This document shows positions 12,325 through 24,762 of a stretch of 37,583 nucleotides of DNA, in pieces; position 1 is the stretch's first letter, and every line of letters starts with the position of its first letter. Source of the stretch: Ichthyophthirius multifiliis. Its lineage: Eukaryota > Ciliophora > Oligohymenophorea > Hymenostomatida. A program made the position numbers and the translations under genes. The notes beneath the pieces were generated by a model. It did not search any database. It saw nothing but the letters and a program-made list of their open reading frames with translations, and was not told where the DNA came from. The DNA is taken from NCBI RefSeq assembly GCF_000220395.1, contig NW_004086364.1:1-37583 (forward strand), in the 5' to 3' direction.

Positions 12325-13743
12325 TGTTAAATATTTTCTTTTTATAAAAAGTAAAAAATGAATGAAATATGTAATAAATTAATATCAGAATTAGAAACGA
12401 AATTACATAATGAGTAATTCGAGAATTTTTATTAATTTTAAAATGAATATAATTAATTTAAGTAAAATTTTGAAAAAAATTTCGGGAAAGAACATTAGGA
12501 ATATTTAACCAAAATTAGCGAAAATATTTATAAGTTAGCAGCTGAAAAAGTAGCTTTAAAATAATAAAGAAACTTCGAAAAAGAAAAAAAAGTTTTCGAA
12601 TCAATGAAAGAGATTAATGAAGGGGAAAATAAAAAAAAAGAAAATCTATGGAACGAAGAAAAAAAAAGACTTGAGGCCAAAATATATGAACTTGAAAAAG
12701 AAAAATCTTAATTTTAGGCAAATGAAAATTACCTCAAAGAAAAAGTTTAAAGACTATAAAATGAAAGGGATAAATATGAGAAAAATTACGAATAATTGTC
12801 ATTAAAAATGATTGAAAATTAATAAAAATCAATAAATGAGGATGAATTTAATAATTTATTAAGAAAATTAGAAGAGTCTAAATTAGAATATTAGAATAAT
12901 TTGTCTAAAAGTGAAAAATAAAATGCTTTGTTTTAATAAGAAAATAAATTTTTGCAAAAAGAAAATGAAAATTTATAAAATTAAATAGAAAAAATAAACT
13001 TTTAATAATAAAATGAATAAAAAATAAACTTTTAATAATAATAAAATATGATTATTTTATAAAATTAAATATAAAATCTAGAAAATGAAAAAAAAATAGA
13101 AATTGAAAATATAAAAAATTAGTTATAAATGAAAATTAAGGAACTTTCTAATAATTAAAAATAAAATATAGATATTTAGAAAATGTAAAGTGAATTCATT
13201 GTTGAAAAATAATATTTAGAAAATTAAATTAATTTCTTGTAAAATTAACTTGATGAAAATAAAAGACTTCATGATGCTTTGTTATTAGCTTTATAGCGTA
13301 AAATTTTTATAAAATAAAATATAAGTGTAAATAATATTTAATTAACTAAAGGATAAAATAATTATATTTTATTTATATTTATATTTATATTTATATTTAT
13401 ATTTATATTTATATTTATATTTATATTTATATATACATTTATTTATATTTATACATATATATATTTTATTTTATATTTTAATTTTTATATAGAAGGTTTA
13501 AATAAAGATGAAGGTGAAAACACTAATGAATTAGTAGAAACTAATAAAAATTTAAGTGCTGCTATGGATAAATTAGAATAAAGATGTAGCATTTAAGATG
13601 AGAAAATCATTAAGTTAAAATAATATAAGAAAATATTTAAAAATTGTACATCTTTGTAATGTATTAATTGCTCAAAATTTATTGCTTAAAGATAATTCAT
13701 ATAACATTTATTTAATTGTTCATAATAAAATAATTCTAATATA

Positions 13744-13782
<39 letters not shown>

Positions 13783-15378
13783 AATAATAGCAATAATAAT
13801 AATAATTATTTTGAAGATAATAAAAATTATAATAACAATTTATAAATAAAAAATTAAATGGAATAATTAAGTTATATTAAAAATAATAATTTATAAAACT
13901 AATCTGTTTATTAATCATAAATATTGAATTAAACAAGCTTAACTTCTTCATAATTTATTAATTAATAATATAATTAGAACAATATTAACATAGATTAAAA
14001 TTAATTAAATATATGCATAAATTCCAATAATTAATAAGATTACTATGTTATGTTAAATTTTTAAAATAGTGTATATTGGCAACTTACTTATAAATTTAAA
14101 GTAAATAATATAAATAGTTATAATATTAAAAATATAAATAAATATATATGTATTATGTATGAATAAAAATTAAAATATATAAATGTATAAATTATTTAAA
14201 TTTATATATTAAAAATATATATAGATATTAGAATATATAAATGTAAATATAAAGAAAAAAATATAAATATATATATATATAAATATACAAATATATATAT
14301 TTAAAAATATATAAAAATATATATAATATAAATTTATAAATATATATATAAATAAATATATATATATAATCAAATATATATTAATTTTTTTATTCATATT
14401 AATAAAAAAGGATTTTTGCGATTTACATAATTTATTAAATATAAATTTATAAGGAATTAAATTTCCGGATAGTTGTTTAGTAATAATAAATTAAGATTTT
14501 TAAAATAATAAGAAAGAAATAAAAAAATATAACTTTAATAGTATATGAGAGATTTATAAAAAATTGAAATAATAAGAAATTCTAGAATATTTAAAAACTT
14601 TTTAAAAATAGAATAAAATATTCCAATATAAAACAAAATGAGTTAAAGTAATATAATAAAAAAAAACAACACAGATAATATTAATTATTATTAATATTAA
14701 TAATAATAATAACAATAATAATAATAGTATAATAATAATAATAATAATAGTAACAGCAATAATATTATAATAATAATATTAATCATAATTTAGAAAAAGA
14801 AAATTTTGAAATTAATAATAATAAATATTAAATAGAAAAAATTATAAATAATTAATCTCCTTCTAATTGTCTATAAGCATGGCAAAATAATGATTTAAAA
14901 GTATTTTAAATATATTATGTAAATAAATATTTTTAATAAAATTAGTATTTAAGAAGTAAAAGTATGATTTCCTAATTTGATAATTATGATTAAAATTAAA
15001 ATTTACAAGAATAGGATTAAATATAATAAAATTTATAATTTGAAAATATTAAAAATGAAAGTTAAATTTTTAAAAGAAAACAAGAAAATCAAAATCAAAA
15101 ATATTTACAAAATCTAAATACTGGAAATTTCATTAATAAATAAGCATGCTCTTAATAAATAAAAAGCTTAGTTTTACCTAATACTTCTTAAAGTTGTATT
15201 AATGTAAAACCTTCTTTAAACGGATAAACTTATACATAAAATTTCTAAAAATAATAACTATAAAGATCTCCAAATTCTGAATAGTATATAAAATTTAATA
15301 CTATATTTTTATTTTTATTTTATTTATTGCAAAACAAAAATTAGATTTAGTAAATAATTTTTTAAAGATAGAAAATGA
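10970..15378 (+). CDS. Guanylate-binding-protein-like large GTPase with coiled coil, C2HC finger and PX domain
   Basis: About 1208 residues in eight exons (introns 11216-11288, 12270-12351, 13325-13492, 14101-14410, 14750-14793, 14901-14945, 15284-15344). Seen: GTPase domain with P-loop GKYRTGKS (47-54), TKGLWIW (81-87), DTEGFGG (from 106) and the GBP-type base motif VLRDF (near 181); a helical middle; a long Lys/Glu/Gln coiled coil (about 420-730); a small finger CINCSKFIAQRQFIQHLFNC near 789-808; Asn repeats; a PX domain (about 910-1030) with DYYVMLNF, YWQLTYKFKDFCDLHNLL, KKIQLQQ and IRNSRIFKNFL; a Gln/Asn-rich tail. PX domains bind phosphoinositides, so a membrane-remodelling GTPase recruited by lipid is a fair inference. 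One base must be added near 14462-14478 to keep PX in frame. The last two introns are inferred from frame only. Confidence 0.85.
12274..12322 (+). repeat. (AT)n tract inside intron 2 of the GBP-like gene
   Basis: About 46 bases of alternating A and T with one C, filling more than half of the 82-base intron. Confidence 0.92.
13366..13431 (+). repeat. (TTATAT)n tract inside intron 3 of the GBP-like gene
   Basis: About eleven tandem hexamers TTATAT, all within the 168-base intron. Confidence 0.93.
13741..13808 (+). repeat. (AAT)n coding an asparagine run
   Basis: Tandem AAT triplets within exon 4 of the GBP-like gene, read in frame as about twenty Asn with rare Thr and Ser. It separates the C2HC finger from the PX domain. 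Confidence 0.85.
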
Positions 15379-16251
15379 ACAAATATAAAGAAAAATTCAT
15401 AAATGATTTTCTTTCAACTTATTTTTTTTTAAAATAAAATAAAATAAAAATAAAAATTATAATTCTATTTTTTAAATAAAATATAAATTTTACAATATAT
15501 TTTTATTATGTTTTTCTTTTTTATTGCATTTTATAATATCTTTTATTTTTAAAAAGATATTAATTATATATTTTATTATTAAATATTGATTTAAGTTTTC
15601 TTAAAGATTTATGTTATTATATAAAATATCTATATATTTTTATTTTTTTAAGCTTAATCATTTTTTAAATATTTTACAATGTTTTGAATTATTATATTCA
15701 TTAAATCATAATTTTAATTATTTATTTATTTATTTAAAAATATATTTCCTTATTACATTAAACTAACAAGATTATTACATATTATTCTATTTATTTAAAG
15801 ATTTATTATATATAATATATTAATCCATAATTAGCTTAATAATTTAAGATATTTTTTTTATCAAATTTGTAAATTATTATTATCTTAAAATTAAATATTT
15901 TTCTTTTATTTTTATCTTTATTTAAAAAAAAATGTTAAAAATAAATCAAACTGACCCTTAAAAAAATTATTATATTTTTAAAAAAAATTAATTTTTTTTA
16001 TTTTCTAAATCTGCAGATACATTACAATTTTTTTTTATTTTAGTTAATATATTTGTTTTCAGCTAATTTGATTATTATTTTATTTCAAAATATTAATAAT
16101 ATTATCTTTTTTATTATAATTTTATTTAATTTTACAACATAAATTTCGTTAAGAAAACATCTTTTATTGAATATATTTTTTTTCTATTATAATTTTTCTT
16201 ATTTTACTCATTATAATATTTAGAAAAAATTAATTTATATATATTTTTTTT
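15379..16251. other. AT-rich intergenic DNA
   Basis: Downstream of the GBP-like gene. T-rich; no coding frame or RNA gene recognised. Confidence 0.5.
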
Positions 16252-16737
16252 TCAATATAAGAAAATACTATTAAATGCTTTCTTTCCTAATTAAATTATT
16301 ATTAAGTTTAATTATTAATTTAATTGTATCTTTTAGTATTTTATAACTTTTTTTGTTCTTTTTTATCTTTTAAGAGTACTTTTTTATTTATTCAGTATTT
16401 TTTTTAATTTTAATATGTACTCATTCATCTTCTTAAGTAATTCATATTTTATTTTATTTCAATCTTCTATAATTAAAAGCTTTTCATGTATTTTTTTTAA
16501 TAATTTCTTTAGTTAAATGTCTTTATTATTATTTTGGTAGTTTATATTAAATTAAAGGTAATATATAATCATTTTTAATAGATAATTATTAGGGCTAACT
16601 TAGTTTTAAATTATTAACTATTTTTTATATATTCTATCTCGTTCTTTTAATTATTAAAGATTTATCATATATGGATTGCTTCTAAATATTTGAAATACCA
16701 AAATTTAATAAAAAATTTAATTGTAGAAAATTGACAT
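16252..16737 (-). pseudogene. Small coiled-coil reading frame with one in-frame TGA
   Basis: From ATG at 16737 a 92-residue frame (MSIFYNQIFYQILVFQ, RSNPYMINLQQLKERD, IHEKLLIIED) reaches TGA at 16459-16461. The same frame continues for 68 more residues of similar Lys-rich helical sequence (NKIKYELLKKMNEYILK, STLKRQKRTKKVIK) to the TGA at 16252-16254. The purine-rich bias continues across the internal TGA without change, which suggests one coding unit broken by a point change, a base-call error, or a read-through stop. No intron with GT-AG ends removes it cleanly. No family is recognised; it is probably a short coiled-coil protein. It could also be two unrelated chance frames. Confidence 0.4.
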
Positions 16738-17114
16738 GATATTATAAAAAATAATATATACTATTAAAAAAGACTGTGAAAATTATTATTATGCTATTTT
16801 TCGCATTTTATTAATATTTCTAAATATAATATATCAATAATTAATAATAATAAAAATTATCCTATATATATTAATTTCTATAGTTATTATTTTTGTTTTA
16901 TTAATTATGTATAATTAATTTTTGTTTTAAATTTAAATAATAATAATAATTTTATTATATATGTTATATTTTTCTCTATATAAAATACATATATTTTATT
17001 TTTAAAGTATATATCTAAAAAAAAATTAACTTAAAATAATATCATATATTTATATATAAAAAAATTAATTATTCATTACATTATTTAACTAATGTTAATT
17101 TAAAGATAAAATAA
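16738..17114. other. AT-rich intergenic DNA
   Basis: Lies between two divergent starts (coiled-coil frame and membrane protein). No features recognised beyond AT richness. Confidence 0.5.
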
Positions 17115-17883
17115 ATGACTCTTGTAAAAAATAATAGTCAATAAAATATAATATATATAAAAAAGACTATAATTAAGTTTATGTGAATTTCATAGTAATA
17201 TTTTTCTTATTTTTATTTTATAGTAGTGGCGATTTTAATTTTATACTAACATTCGGCTTTCTTTTATTATTAGTAAGATTGGGGAGTTTTCTCTAAATAA
17301 ATTGAATATCGTAAAATATTCTTTAATAGCATATTCTCTATATATTTTCTAATTTAAATTTGATTTTAACAAATTATCAATATCTTACTTAAGATTCTTC
17401 AGGTGATAAAATAAATAGAAGAAATAATTTTTTTTACTTTTTAATTTTTATTAGTGATTATATATATTTCGTATTATATGTATTAGTTTATTTATAATTT
17501 GGATATAGATATATATATATATATATATATTATTTTAGAAGACCTTTTTTTTTTTGGACTTTATTTTTCAACCGAATTTAAACTCTAAATTTTATCGTGA
17601 TTTTTTTGGAAATTTTAATTTGTTTGGGAAGTATTATTATGTTCTCTTAGCTACATATTATTATAAAAAAAGGGGGGAAGTTGAAAACTATACAAGTTAT
17701 TATGTTTCAGCTCAAGCTATATTGATGATTTTTAATTTTATTTTTTGGATTTAAACTTATAATAAATTGAATAGTATAATACAAAAAGATTTTTGCCAGG
17801 ATATGTACGGTATTTTGTTTATTTAATTTAAATTTCATTAATAAGTGATTTTTATATTATTATATTACGTCACCTAAGGTTGA
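17115..17883 (+). CDS. Multi-pass membrane protein, unknown family, four exons
   Basis: Proposed exons 17115-17176, 17224-17272, 17330-17470 and 17539-17883 join in one frame across three GT-AG introns of 47, 57 and 68 bases; the third contains a TA tract. The protein is about 198 residues, beginning MTLVKNNSQQNIIYIKKT. Hydrophobic stretches are FILTFGFLLLL, FFYFLIFISDYIYF, KYYYVLLATYYY, a stretch around SAQAILMIFNFIFWI, and VIFILLYYV, so four or five membrane spans. Between spans lies KKRGEVENYTSYYVSAQ. The best-supported part is exon 4, with G- and C-containing codons unlike the flanks. The first acceptor could equally be three bases later (TAGTAG). I recognise no family; a small ciliary or vesicle tetraspanning protein is possible but unproved. 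Confidence 0.5.
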
Positions 17884-18159
17884 GATTCTTCTTACTTTAC
17901 CATATTATAATTAATATGGGGGGGTAAAGATATTATAGGCTTTTTTTTAATAAATATTGAGTTGTTTTTTTTTTTACTAAAAAAAAATTATTAGAAAAAT
18001 ATAAAAAAAAAACTTAACTTATTTTTATTATATGTTTTAGAAAGTAAAAATAGGTTAAATTTATATAAAATAGTTAAAAAAAATAATTTATTCAAATATA
18101 AATATATTCATTATACTTTTAAAACGAAAAAAAAATAATAAAAAAAAAAATTTAAAAAA

Positions 18160-19183
18160 ATGAAATCTTAAGGTAAATCTTCATAAAAAAAAAAAGCTAC
18201 CCGATCTTAATAAAAATAAACCTAAAACACATCACAAACTATTTAAAATCCTTCCCTTCCTAATAAATAATAAAAAGATTATTAACCATCTCGTATTTAT
18301 TCTTCTTAACCTCATTAATTTAAAATAGAAGATATTGAAAAAGGTACAAACATGTTAGCATAAATATTTTAAGCAAAAGATGAAGAAATATAATATTGGA
18401 AATCTATAGTATAATAACTTGAAAATCAAAATAATTAAATGGAATAAATAATAGTAGAGAGGGAAAATATGGACTTTGCTAATTAAGATATAAGCTAGGT
18501 AATTTCTGAATTTGAGGATGTGAATATTAATGGTGAAAATGTTTAAGAATTAAAATTTATAGTTCAAGAATAAAATAAGGTCATTGAAGATTTAAAATAA
18601 TATTAGATAAATTATAAAATAAATGAGTAAAGTATAAATTAATAAAATAATGAAATAGAAAAACTTAAGAAAGAATTAAAAAATTCTAATGATAAAGAAA
18701 ATTAACTTTTATAAAAAATACAATAAAGTTAAGAAAATGAAAAATGTTTGGAAAATAAAATAAGTAAATACATAAAAAAATATATTTTTTATTTATTAAT
18801 AATTAGATGCATATTCATAAGAAATTGAAAGATTGATGAAACTTCTTTCTTAAACTGATGATAAATTATAAGATTATTAAATTAAATGTTTAAAAATAGA
18901 AAATAAATTCACTAAAATAAATAACACAAAAAATATTAGTAATAGTATATAGTTAAAAACTTTACCTGATGATAATGAATAAAAAATGTTTTAAAGTAAT
19001 AAAATAAAAACATGTGGAAACGACGATGAAATAGAATATAAATCTAAAAGCTATTATTAAATTAAAAATAGTAATTAAAATCTACAATAATCTTAAAGCT
19101 AAAATTAATTAAAAAATAAAAATGAATGGATAAACACATTAAAGAAATTTATTCCAACTAATGGATAACACAAGCCATAATGA
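18160..19183 (+). CDS. Coiled-coil protein, unknown family
   Basis: Two exons, 18160-18763 and 18807-19183, with a 43-base GT-AG intron, give 326 residues with no frame break. The N-terminus is basic and Ser/Gln-rich (MKSQGKSSQKKKATRSQQKQ), probably disordered. From about residue 65 it becomes a heptad-rich coiled coil: IEDIEKGTNMLAQIFQAKDE, YWKSIVQQLENQNNQMEQII, ELKFIVQEQNKVIEDLK, EIEKLKKELKNSNDKE, then IERLMKLLSQTDDKLQDYQI. The C-terminus is hydrophilic, ending NTLKKFIPTNGQHKPQ. No catalytic or binding motif is seen. Such proteins in ciliates are often cytoskeletal or basal-body components, but that is only a guess. Confidence 0.8.
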
Positions 19184-20752
19184 AAATAAAAATTAATAAT
19201 ATAAATGCAAACATATATTTATTATTTTTTTTAATTCTTGATAATTAATTAAATATGTATTTTTATAAAAAATATAAATAAAAAAATTATAGTTATAAAT
19301 TTTTATTTAATTGAGAATAAAAAAAAAAAAAGAAAAATAGTTATATAAATATATAAAATATACAGATTTAAATAAAAAAGAAATATTTTATTTAAAAATA
19401 AATAAAATAATAATATATAATTTATTTTAATTTATGTAAATAATTTTAATTAAATAATATAAAGTATTATTTAATTTAAACAATTTAAATTTGATTAATT
19501 TATATGTAATATATTTATTATATATAATATAAAAAAATTAATTTAATATTTAAATATATATATATAAATTTATATTATTTCAATTTATAAAATTTATATA
19601 ATAAAAATAAAATATAATAAATATATATTTATATATCATATATTTTATTATATATATATATTTTTTTTATTTTATTATAATTTATTTATATTTTTAAAAT
19701 AATATTTTTTTTTATTAAATTTTTTAATTTTTAATTATTTTTAATTAATTTATTTTTATTAATAAATTTTTTTTTTTCAAAACTAATCTTTTATTATTAT
19801 TTTCATTTCTTTTATTTCTAATTTAAATACTTTAACATTATTTTTTTATTATAAATATAATAACTATATTTTTATATAAATTATATTTTTTATAAAATTA
19901 TATATAATTATTATTACAATTTAATAATAAAATTACATTCTATTTTTTCAAAACATTTTATTATAATTTATTTTTTGTTTTTATTATTTAAATGTGATAA
20001 ATGTATAGATAATAACTTAAAATTTATTATTATAAAAATTACTTTAAAAATAATATTTAAATATATTTTATATTAATTATTGCATTTAAACTTATTAAAT
20101 TAATGAAAGTTAATAAAAAAATTAAATATATCTTCATTTAGTAAATATATGATTGAATACTTAAAAATAAATCTCTTTTTTAAAATTATATATTATAAAA
20201 ATAATATAAATTATATAATATTTTATATTTAATATTTAATATTTAATATTTAATATTTAATATTTAATATTTAATATATATTTAATATTTAATATTTTAT
20301 ATTTAATATTTAATATTTAATATATAATAAATTATTATTATTTTTATAATATTTTTATTTAATCAAATTAAAATTATTAATTAATTATTTAAATTTTTCA
20401 AATGTAATTTTTTACTATGTTTATATAAATTTCATACTTTTATCAAATATTTACTATTAATTAATATATTAATACAATATTTAAATATTTTTAACAAATT
20501 ATTAAAAAAAATAAACAATATAAAATAATTTAATAATTCTTTTAATTTTTTGATTTATTTTTATTTTATTTTTAAAAAGAGTTATATTCAAATAAAAATT
20601 ATATTATTTATTGTATTTTATATTTTTTTTTATTCAATAGATGATAGTAAAAAATATTACAAAAATTAATAATAACATAAAATAAATTAAAGCTATAAAT
20701 AATTTATTTAATTAAGTTAATATATTATAAATAAAAATAATTATAATTTAAA
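19184..20752. other. AT-rich intergenic DNA with heptamer tandem repeat
   Basis: Almost pure A and T. It contains the heptamer array at 20225-20328. No coding frame recognised. Confidence 0.6.
20225..20328. repeat. Tandem heptamer repeat, unit AATATTT
   Basis: About fourteen copies of a seven-base unit, with two interruptions by a shorter ATAT or TTTT variant. The unit is nearly palindromic (AATATT). Intergenic; no evident function. Confidence 0.9.
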
Positions 20753-22605
20753 ATGTTATAAAAAATAAAAAGTATAAATGATTTATTAGGATATGATGAT
20801 TAATTTTTTAAAGTTTAAAGAAGATTAAATAAAGGCAATTAAATGAAATTATAGCAAGTTAGTGATTTATACTTTCAATTCAACAATATATAATAAAATT
20901 AAAGTTTATTATAATAATCAAATAATTCAATAGGTGAAAATCAATAAAAAATTTAATCATAAAATTAGAGTTAAGTTTTAAATTAATAATCTTTCTATTA
21001 GTTTAGGGAAAGTTTAAATTATGAAAATTTAAAAAGTAAAAAAATAATGAAAATTCGGATTTCGATGAAACAATAAATGAACTAGAAAAATGCGAAATTA
21101 GTGATTAATCAGATATAAATGATAGTAAATGTAAAAAAATTAATCTAAATATAATTTTTTATTTACTTTTGTTAAAAAAAGAAAGTTAATAAATCAAAAA
21201 TAAGTAGCTTGATGAAAAATATGAACTAAATATAATTGAAGATATAAGTAATTCATGTTTAAGTTAATAATTAGAAGCCAAAGAATTTCAAGAATGCGAT
21301 ATTAAATCTGATTCAGAAGAATAGCCAAATATCCATAATAGTCCTTAAACACTTACTATATAAAAATATTATTTTACTAAATAAGAAACAATAAAATACT
21401 TTGACGAAATATTTAAAATAAACGAAAAACTTTAAAAATTAGGTGATGATTCTTTTTTATAAGATTAAACTGAGTAAAATTATTTAAATTTAAAAAATGT
21501 TTTGAAATAAGAGTAAGAATTAAATAGTTTAAGTGAAAATACGCAAACAACTAATTTAAAACTAATACGTGATAAATATAATTTAGTAATAAATAAATAA
21601 AAATGTATTTAGGATTTTAAAATTTTAAATTAATTTAGTTCTATTGACTTTTTTTGTGAAAAAATCAATGAATATTATATATAAAATAAATATAAATGTC
21701 AAAAATATACAAAGGAGAGTTTTTCTTTTGTAAAACAAATAGGAAAAGGGAGTTTTGGGTAAGTTGATTTATATTTTTAAAAGGAAAATTAAATACCTGT
21801 GGCTGTAAAAAAAATATAAAATAATGGAGAGTTTACAAGAGAATTATATATTTTGTAAAAAACTAAAAGCGAATTTGTACCTAAGTTAATTTATAGTGTC
21901 CCTTTTGATTAACAAAACGAAGGGCTTTTGTTTATGGAAATGTGTTTGGTAAGTTTGGAAGATTTAAAGAAGGATAGTTTGGAGAAGAATTATATTTTTT
22001 AGGATGAGTTTGTATATTAAATTTTGATAAATTTAATATTTGCTATTTAAAGTTTAATAATTATAAAAACTTTTCATAGTGATATTAAACCTGCTAATGT
22101 TATGTTAAATGTTTATTAATAAAAAAATTGTCACTAAAAATAAGAAAAAATAATTAGATTAATGCTTATAGATTTTGGAGGATCTTCTAATTATGAAATT
22201 GATTATTGGAGTTATTATACTCCGGCTTATGTTTGCCCGCAGCTATGGGATGTTTTATGTACTAAAGATTAATTATTTAATTGGAATTAAATTAGGTTTG
22301 CAGAAGTTTATGCAGCTTGCAGAACTGCTTAGTATTTAATGATTGATATGGAAAAAGATAAGGAGTTATTTTAAAAATATAAATTTTAGGAATTTGAATT
22401 TAAGTATAGAAAAAATTTTCCGAAAAGTTGTGGCATTATTAAATAATTGATTTTAAATAATTTAAAATTTTAAATAGAAGATGAGGTTTTGAATTAATTC
22501 GGGGATAATGTTGATATTTAATTTGATGTTAATTATATTTATTAGTTATCAAAAATTTATAATGTTTCAGTTGAAGAGAATACTTAAAAAACTTAGAATA
22601 TTTGA
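20753..22605 (+). CDS. Divergent protein kinase with non-canonical catalytic loop
   Basis: About 600 residues; a 51-base intron at 21131-21181. The first 300 residues are Gln/Asn/Ser-rich and probably disordered. The kinase domain follows: glycine loop GKGSFGQV (from about 314), VAVKK lysine (about 336), hinge LLFMEMC, catalytic loop HSDIKPANVML (about 425) and DFGGSS (about 457). The catalytic Asp, its Asn and the DFG Asp are all present, but the HRD arginine is serine. The activation segment is short, with YTPAYVCPQL in place of the usual APE, and helix F reads FAEVYAACRTAQYLM, lacking the usual D-x-W-S-x-G. It is probably an active but lineage-specific kinase needing no activation-loop phosphorylation (inference). 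The N-terminal part needs one more base in the A7 run at 21038-21044 to join the rest. Ends in TGA. Confidence 0.85.
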
Positions 22606-23767
22606 GTAATTTTTTTAATTATTTTGTTGTATATACAATTAATTAATCTTTTTTTTATTTAATTATAAAATTACTAATTAATATGTTTTTATTTTTTTAT
22701 ATTTAGTTTTTTCTTAATTTAATTTAATTTATATTATTAACAAAAAATACTATTATAATTTATAATTTATAAATCTAATAAAAAAATTATTTAATCAAAG
22801 AATTGAAAAAAATGAAAATAAAAGTTCTAAAATTTAATATTTATTATTTATAAAAAGCTGATAGATAAGATATTTAGTTGAAATTAAATTTAATTTAAAC
22901 ATTTTAGTTTAAGCCAAAAGAAAGTGTAATAAAAAATTAAAAATATTAATTTAAAATAAAAAAATAAATAAGTATAAAAAGAAATATAAAAAATTAAACA
23001 AATATATTTTTATAAAAAATATAAAATTATGCATAATAAATATCGATAGATATAAAATATAAATATTTAATGATTTGTAAAATAAAAAGAAAGTAAATAT
23101 TTAAAGAAATTTATTTTAAATAAATAAAAATGGCTATAAATAAAATATTATTATATAATTAAAAAATTCACAAATTTAAAATACAAAATATAGATGAATA
23201 ATAAAACTTCTAAAAAATAAAAAAAATATTCTTTTAGAATAAATATAAATAAGAAAAAATATTTTTATAAATTATAAAAAATAATAATTTGAAAAATATA
23301 TAAATGTTAAATAATTTAAAAAAAAGATATAAATATATATAAAACTTATATATATATATATATATATAAATTATAAAAATATATATATAAATATATATAT
23401 ATATATATTTAAATTTCTAATAATATTTATATAATTATATAAATAAATATATACTTTTATTAATAATTATATGATTTTTTATATATCTAGTATTAATAGT
23501 ATAATGTTATAATTATTAATTTTTTTATTTTTTTCTTATATTTTTACTAAATAATTAATTTTATATATAAATTAAATGAATATAAATATTTATATTATCT
23601 TTTATACTATTTATAAAAAAATATACAAAATAATTATTTATTATTTTTTATTTGAAAGTATTTTTTTTTTATATATATCTACTTTAATATGTTAATAAAA
23701 AAATTAAATATTTTTTATTTATTATTATAAATATATTTAAAATAATGATATATAAATATAAATTCAT
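22606..23767. other. AT-rich intergenic DNA
   Basis: Between the convergent ends of the divergent kinase and the CaM methyltransferase. A purine-rich TGA-free plus frame starts at ATG 22812 (MKIKVLKFNIYYLQKADRQ) but runs into TA tracts around 23350-23410 without a stop, so I do not call it a gene. Confidence 0.5.
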
Positions 23768-24613
23768 TCATTTATTTAAATGTTTAATTTCAAGAAAATA
23801 ATAATAATGATTATCTTATTTATATTCTTTACATTTTTAAATTTTTTCTATTTCTTATAAATACAATTAATCTGAAAACTCTATAAAATTAACAATTAAT
23901 AGTTTTTCTTTAGCTTTTTCAATAAACAAATCCATTGTATTTCCCCTTTTGGGAGCAACAATAAAACACAATCCTTATTTTTTTAGCATTTTTTTTATAG
24001 TTATAACTAAAGCATTATGAAAATTAACAAAAAATAAACAATCAGCTATAATAATATTATCAAATTTTGAATTTTCTTCCATTTCTTAAATATTTATATC
24101 CCAAACTAATTATTTAGCATTAACATTTTCAAGTAAATTATTAATTTAAATATTTTATTATAAAAGTTCTACACATTGTTATAATCCATCTGAAATTTCC
24201 AAAATAAATTTTTTTTATATTTCTTATAAATTTTAAGCCAAAATAAGGCCTGCAAACCCCGAATAACCTGCCCCTAATTCTGCGATTTTACTATTTTAGG
24301 CAAATAAATGAATGTTTTTTATACAAAAATAGGCTAGTATTTATTCCGCAGGCCATAATTATATTCCTGTACTGTCTATTTTATTTTAGTTAAATGATTT
24401 TATTTATTAAATTGTTATCTTCTCTTACTAGGGTATTATTTTTATTTCTTTTTGTGCATTTTAAGTTGATGTGTATGTATATTTTATCTAGTTGGTATTT
24501 TGTTCGAAGGTTAATGTAAATAAATCTAAATATAATTGCTTCTAAATTTAAAAGTCTTGCTTTTTTAAAAGAAATTGTTTTAGTTTTTACCATTTTTCTT
24601 TATTTTTATTCAT
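23768..24613 (-). CDS. CAMKMT: Calmodulin-lysine N-methyltransferase
   Basis: An uninterrupted 281-residue frame, ATG at 24613 and TGA at 23768-23770. The family trimethylates a lysine of calmodulin using S-adenosylmethionine and belongs to the seven-beta-strand METTL21-like methyltransferases. Seen: an N-terminal WQKLKQFLLKKQDF typical of the family; IDSTGIQLWPAEQILAYFC (about 77-95), the counterpart of the WPxEExLAYYC block; SAM motif AELGAGYSGFAGLILAQ (about 105-121); FDNIIIADCLFF (about 183-194); and FIVAPKRGNTMDLF (about 216-229), which closely matches the diagnostic APRRGNT motif of CAMKMT. It ends with LEIKHLNK. Length fits animal CAMKMT (about 320). The TGA is the only stop in frame. 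The DENN-protein gene ends 150 bases upstream on the same strand. Confidence 0.93.
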
Positions 24614-24762
24614 ATTTTTTTTAAAATTATAAATATTTATATAATGTCTTAACTTTTTGTTTTGTTTTAATAAATAAAACATATTATATTATAAAAACAA
24701 AAAAATTATTTTAAAGAAATATTACTACAATTAAGTTTTATCTTATTTTTTTTATATTTTTT

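Noticed and set aside
22812-23760. Purine-rich frame starting MKIKVLKFN.
   Set aside because: It has no stop before the next gene's end, runs through TA microsatellites and shows no domain.
24390-24593. A separate 67-residue minus-strand frame starting MVKTKTISF, first considered as the methyltransferase N-terminus.
   Set aside because: The frame starting at 24613 is continuous with the methyltransferase core under the ciliate code and gives a better N-terminus, so no frameshift or intron is needed.
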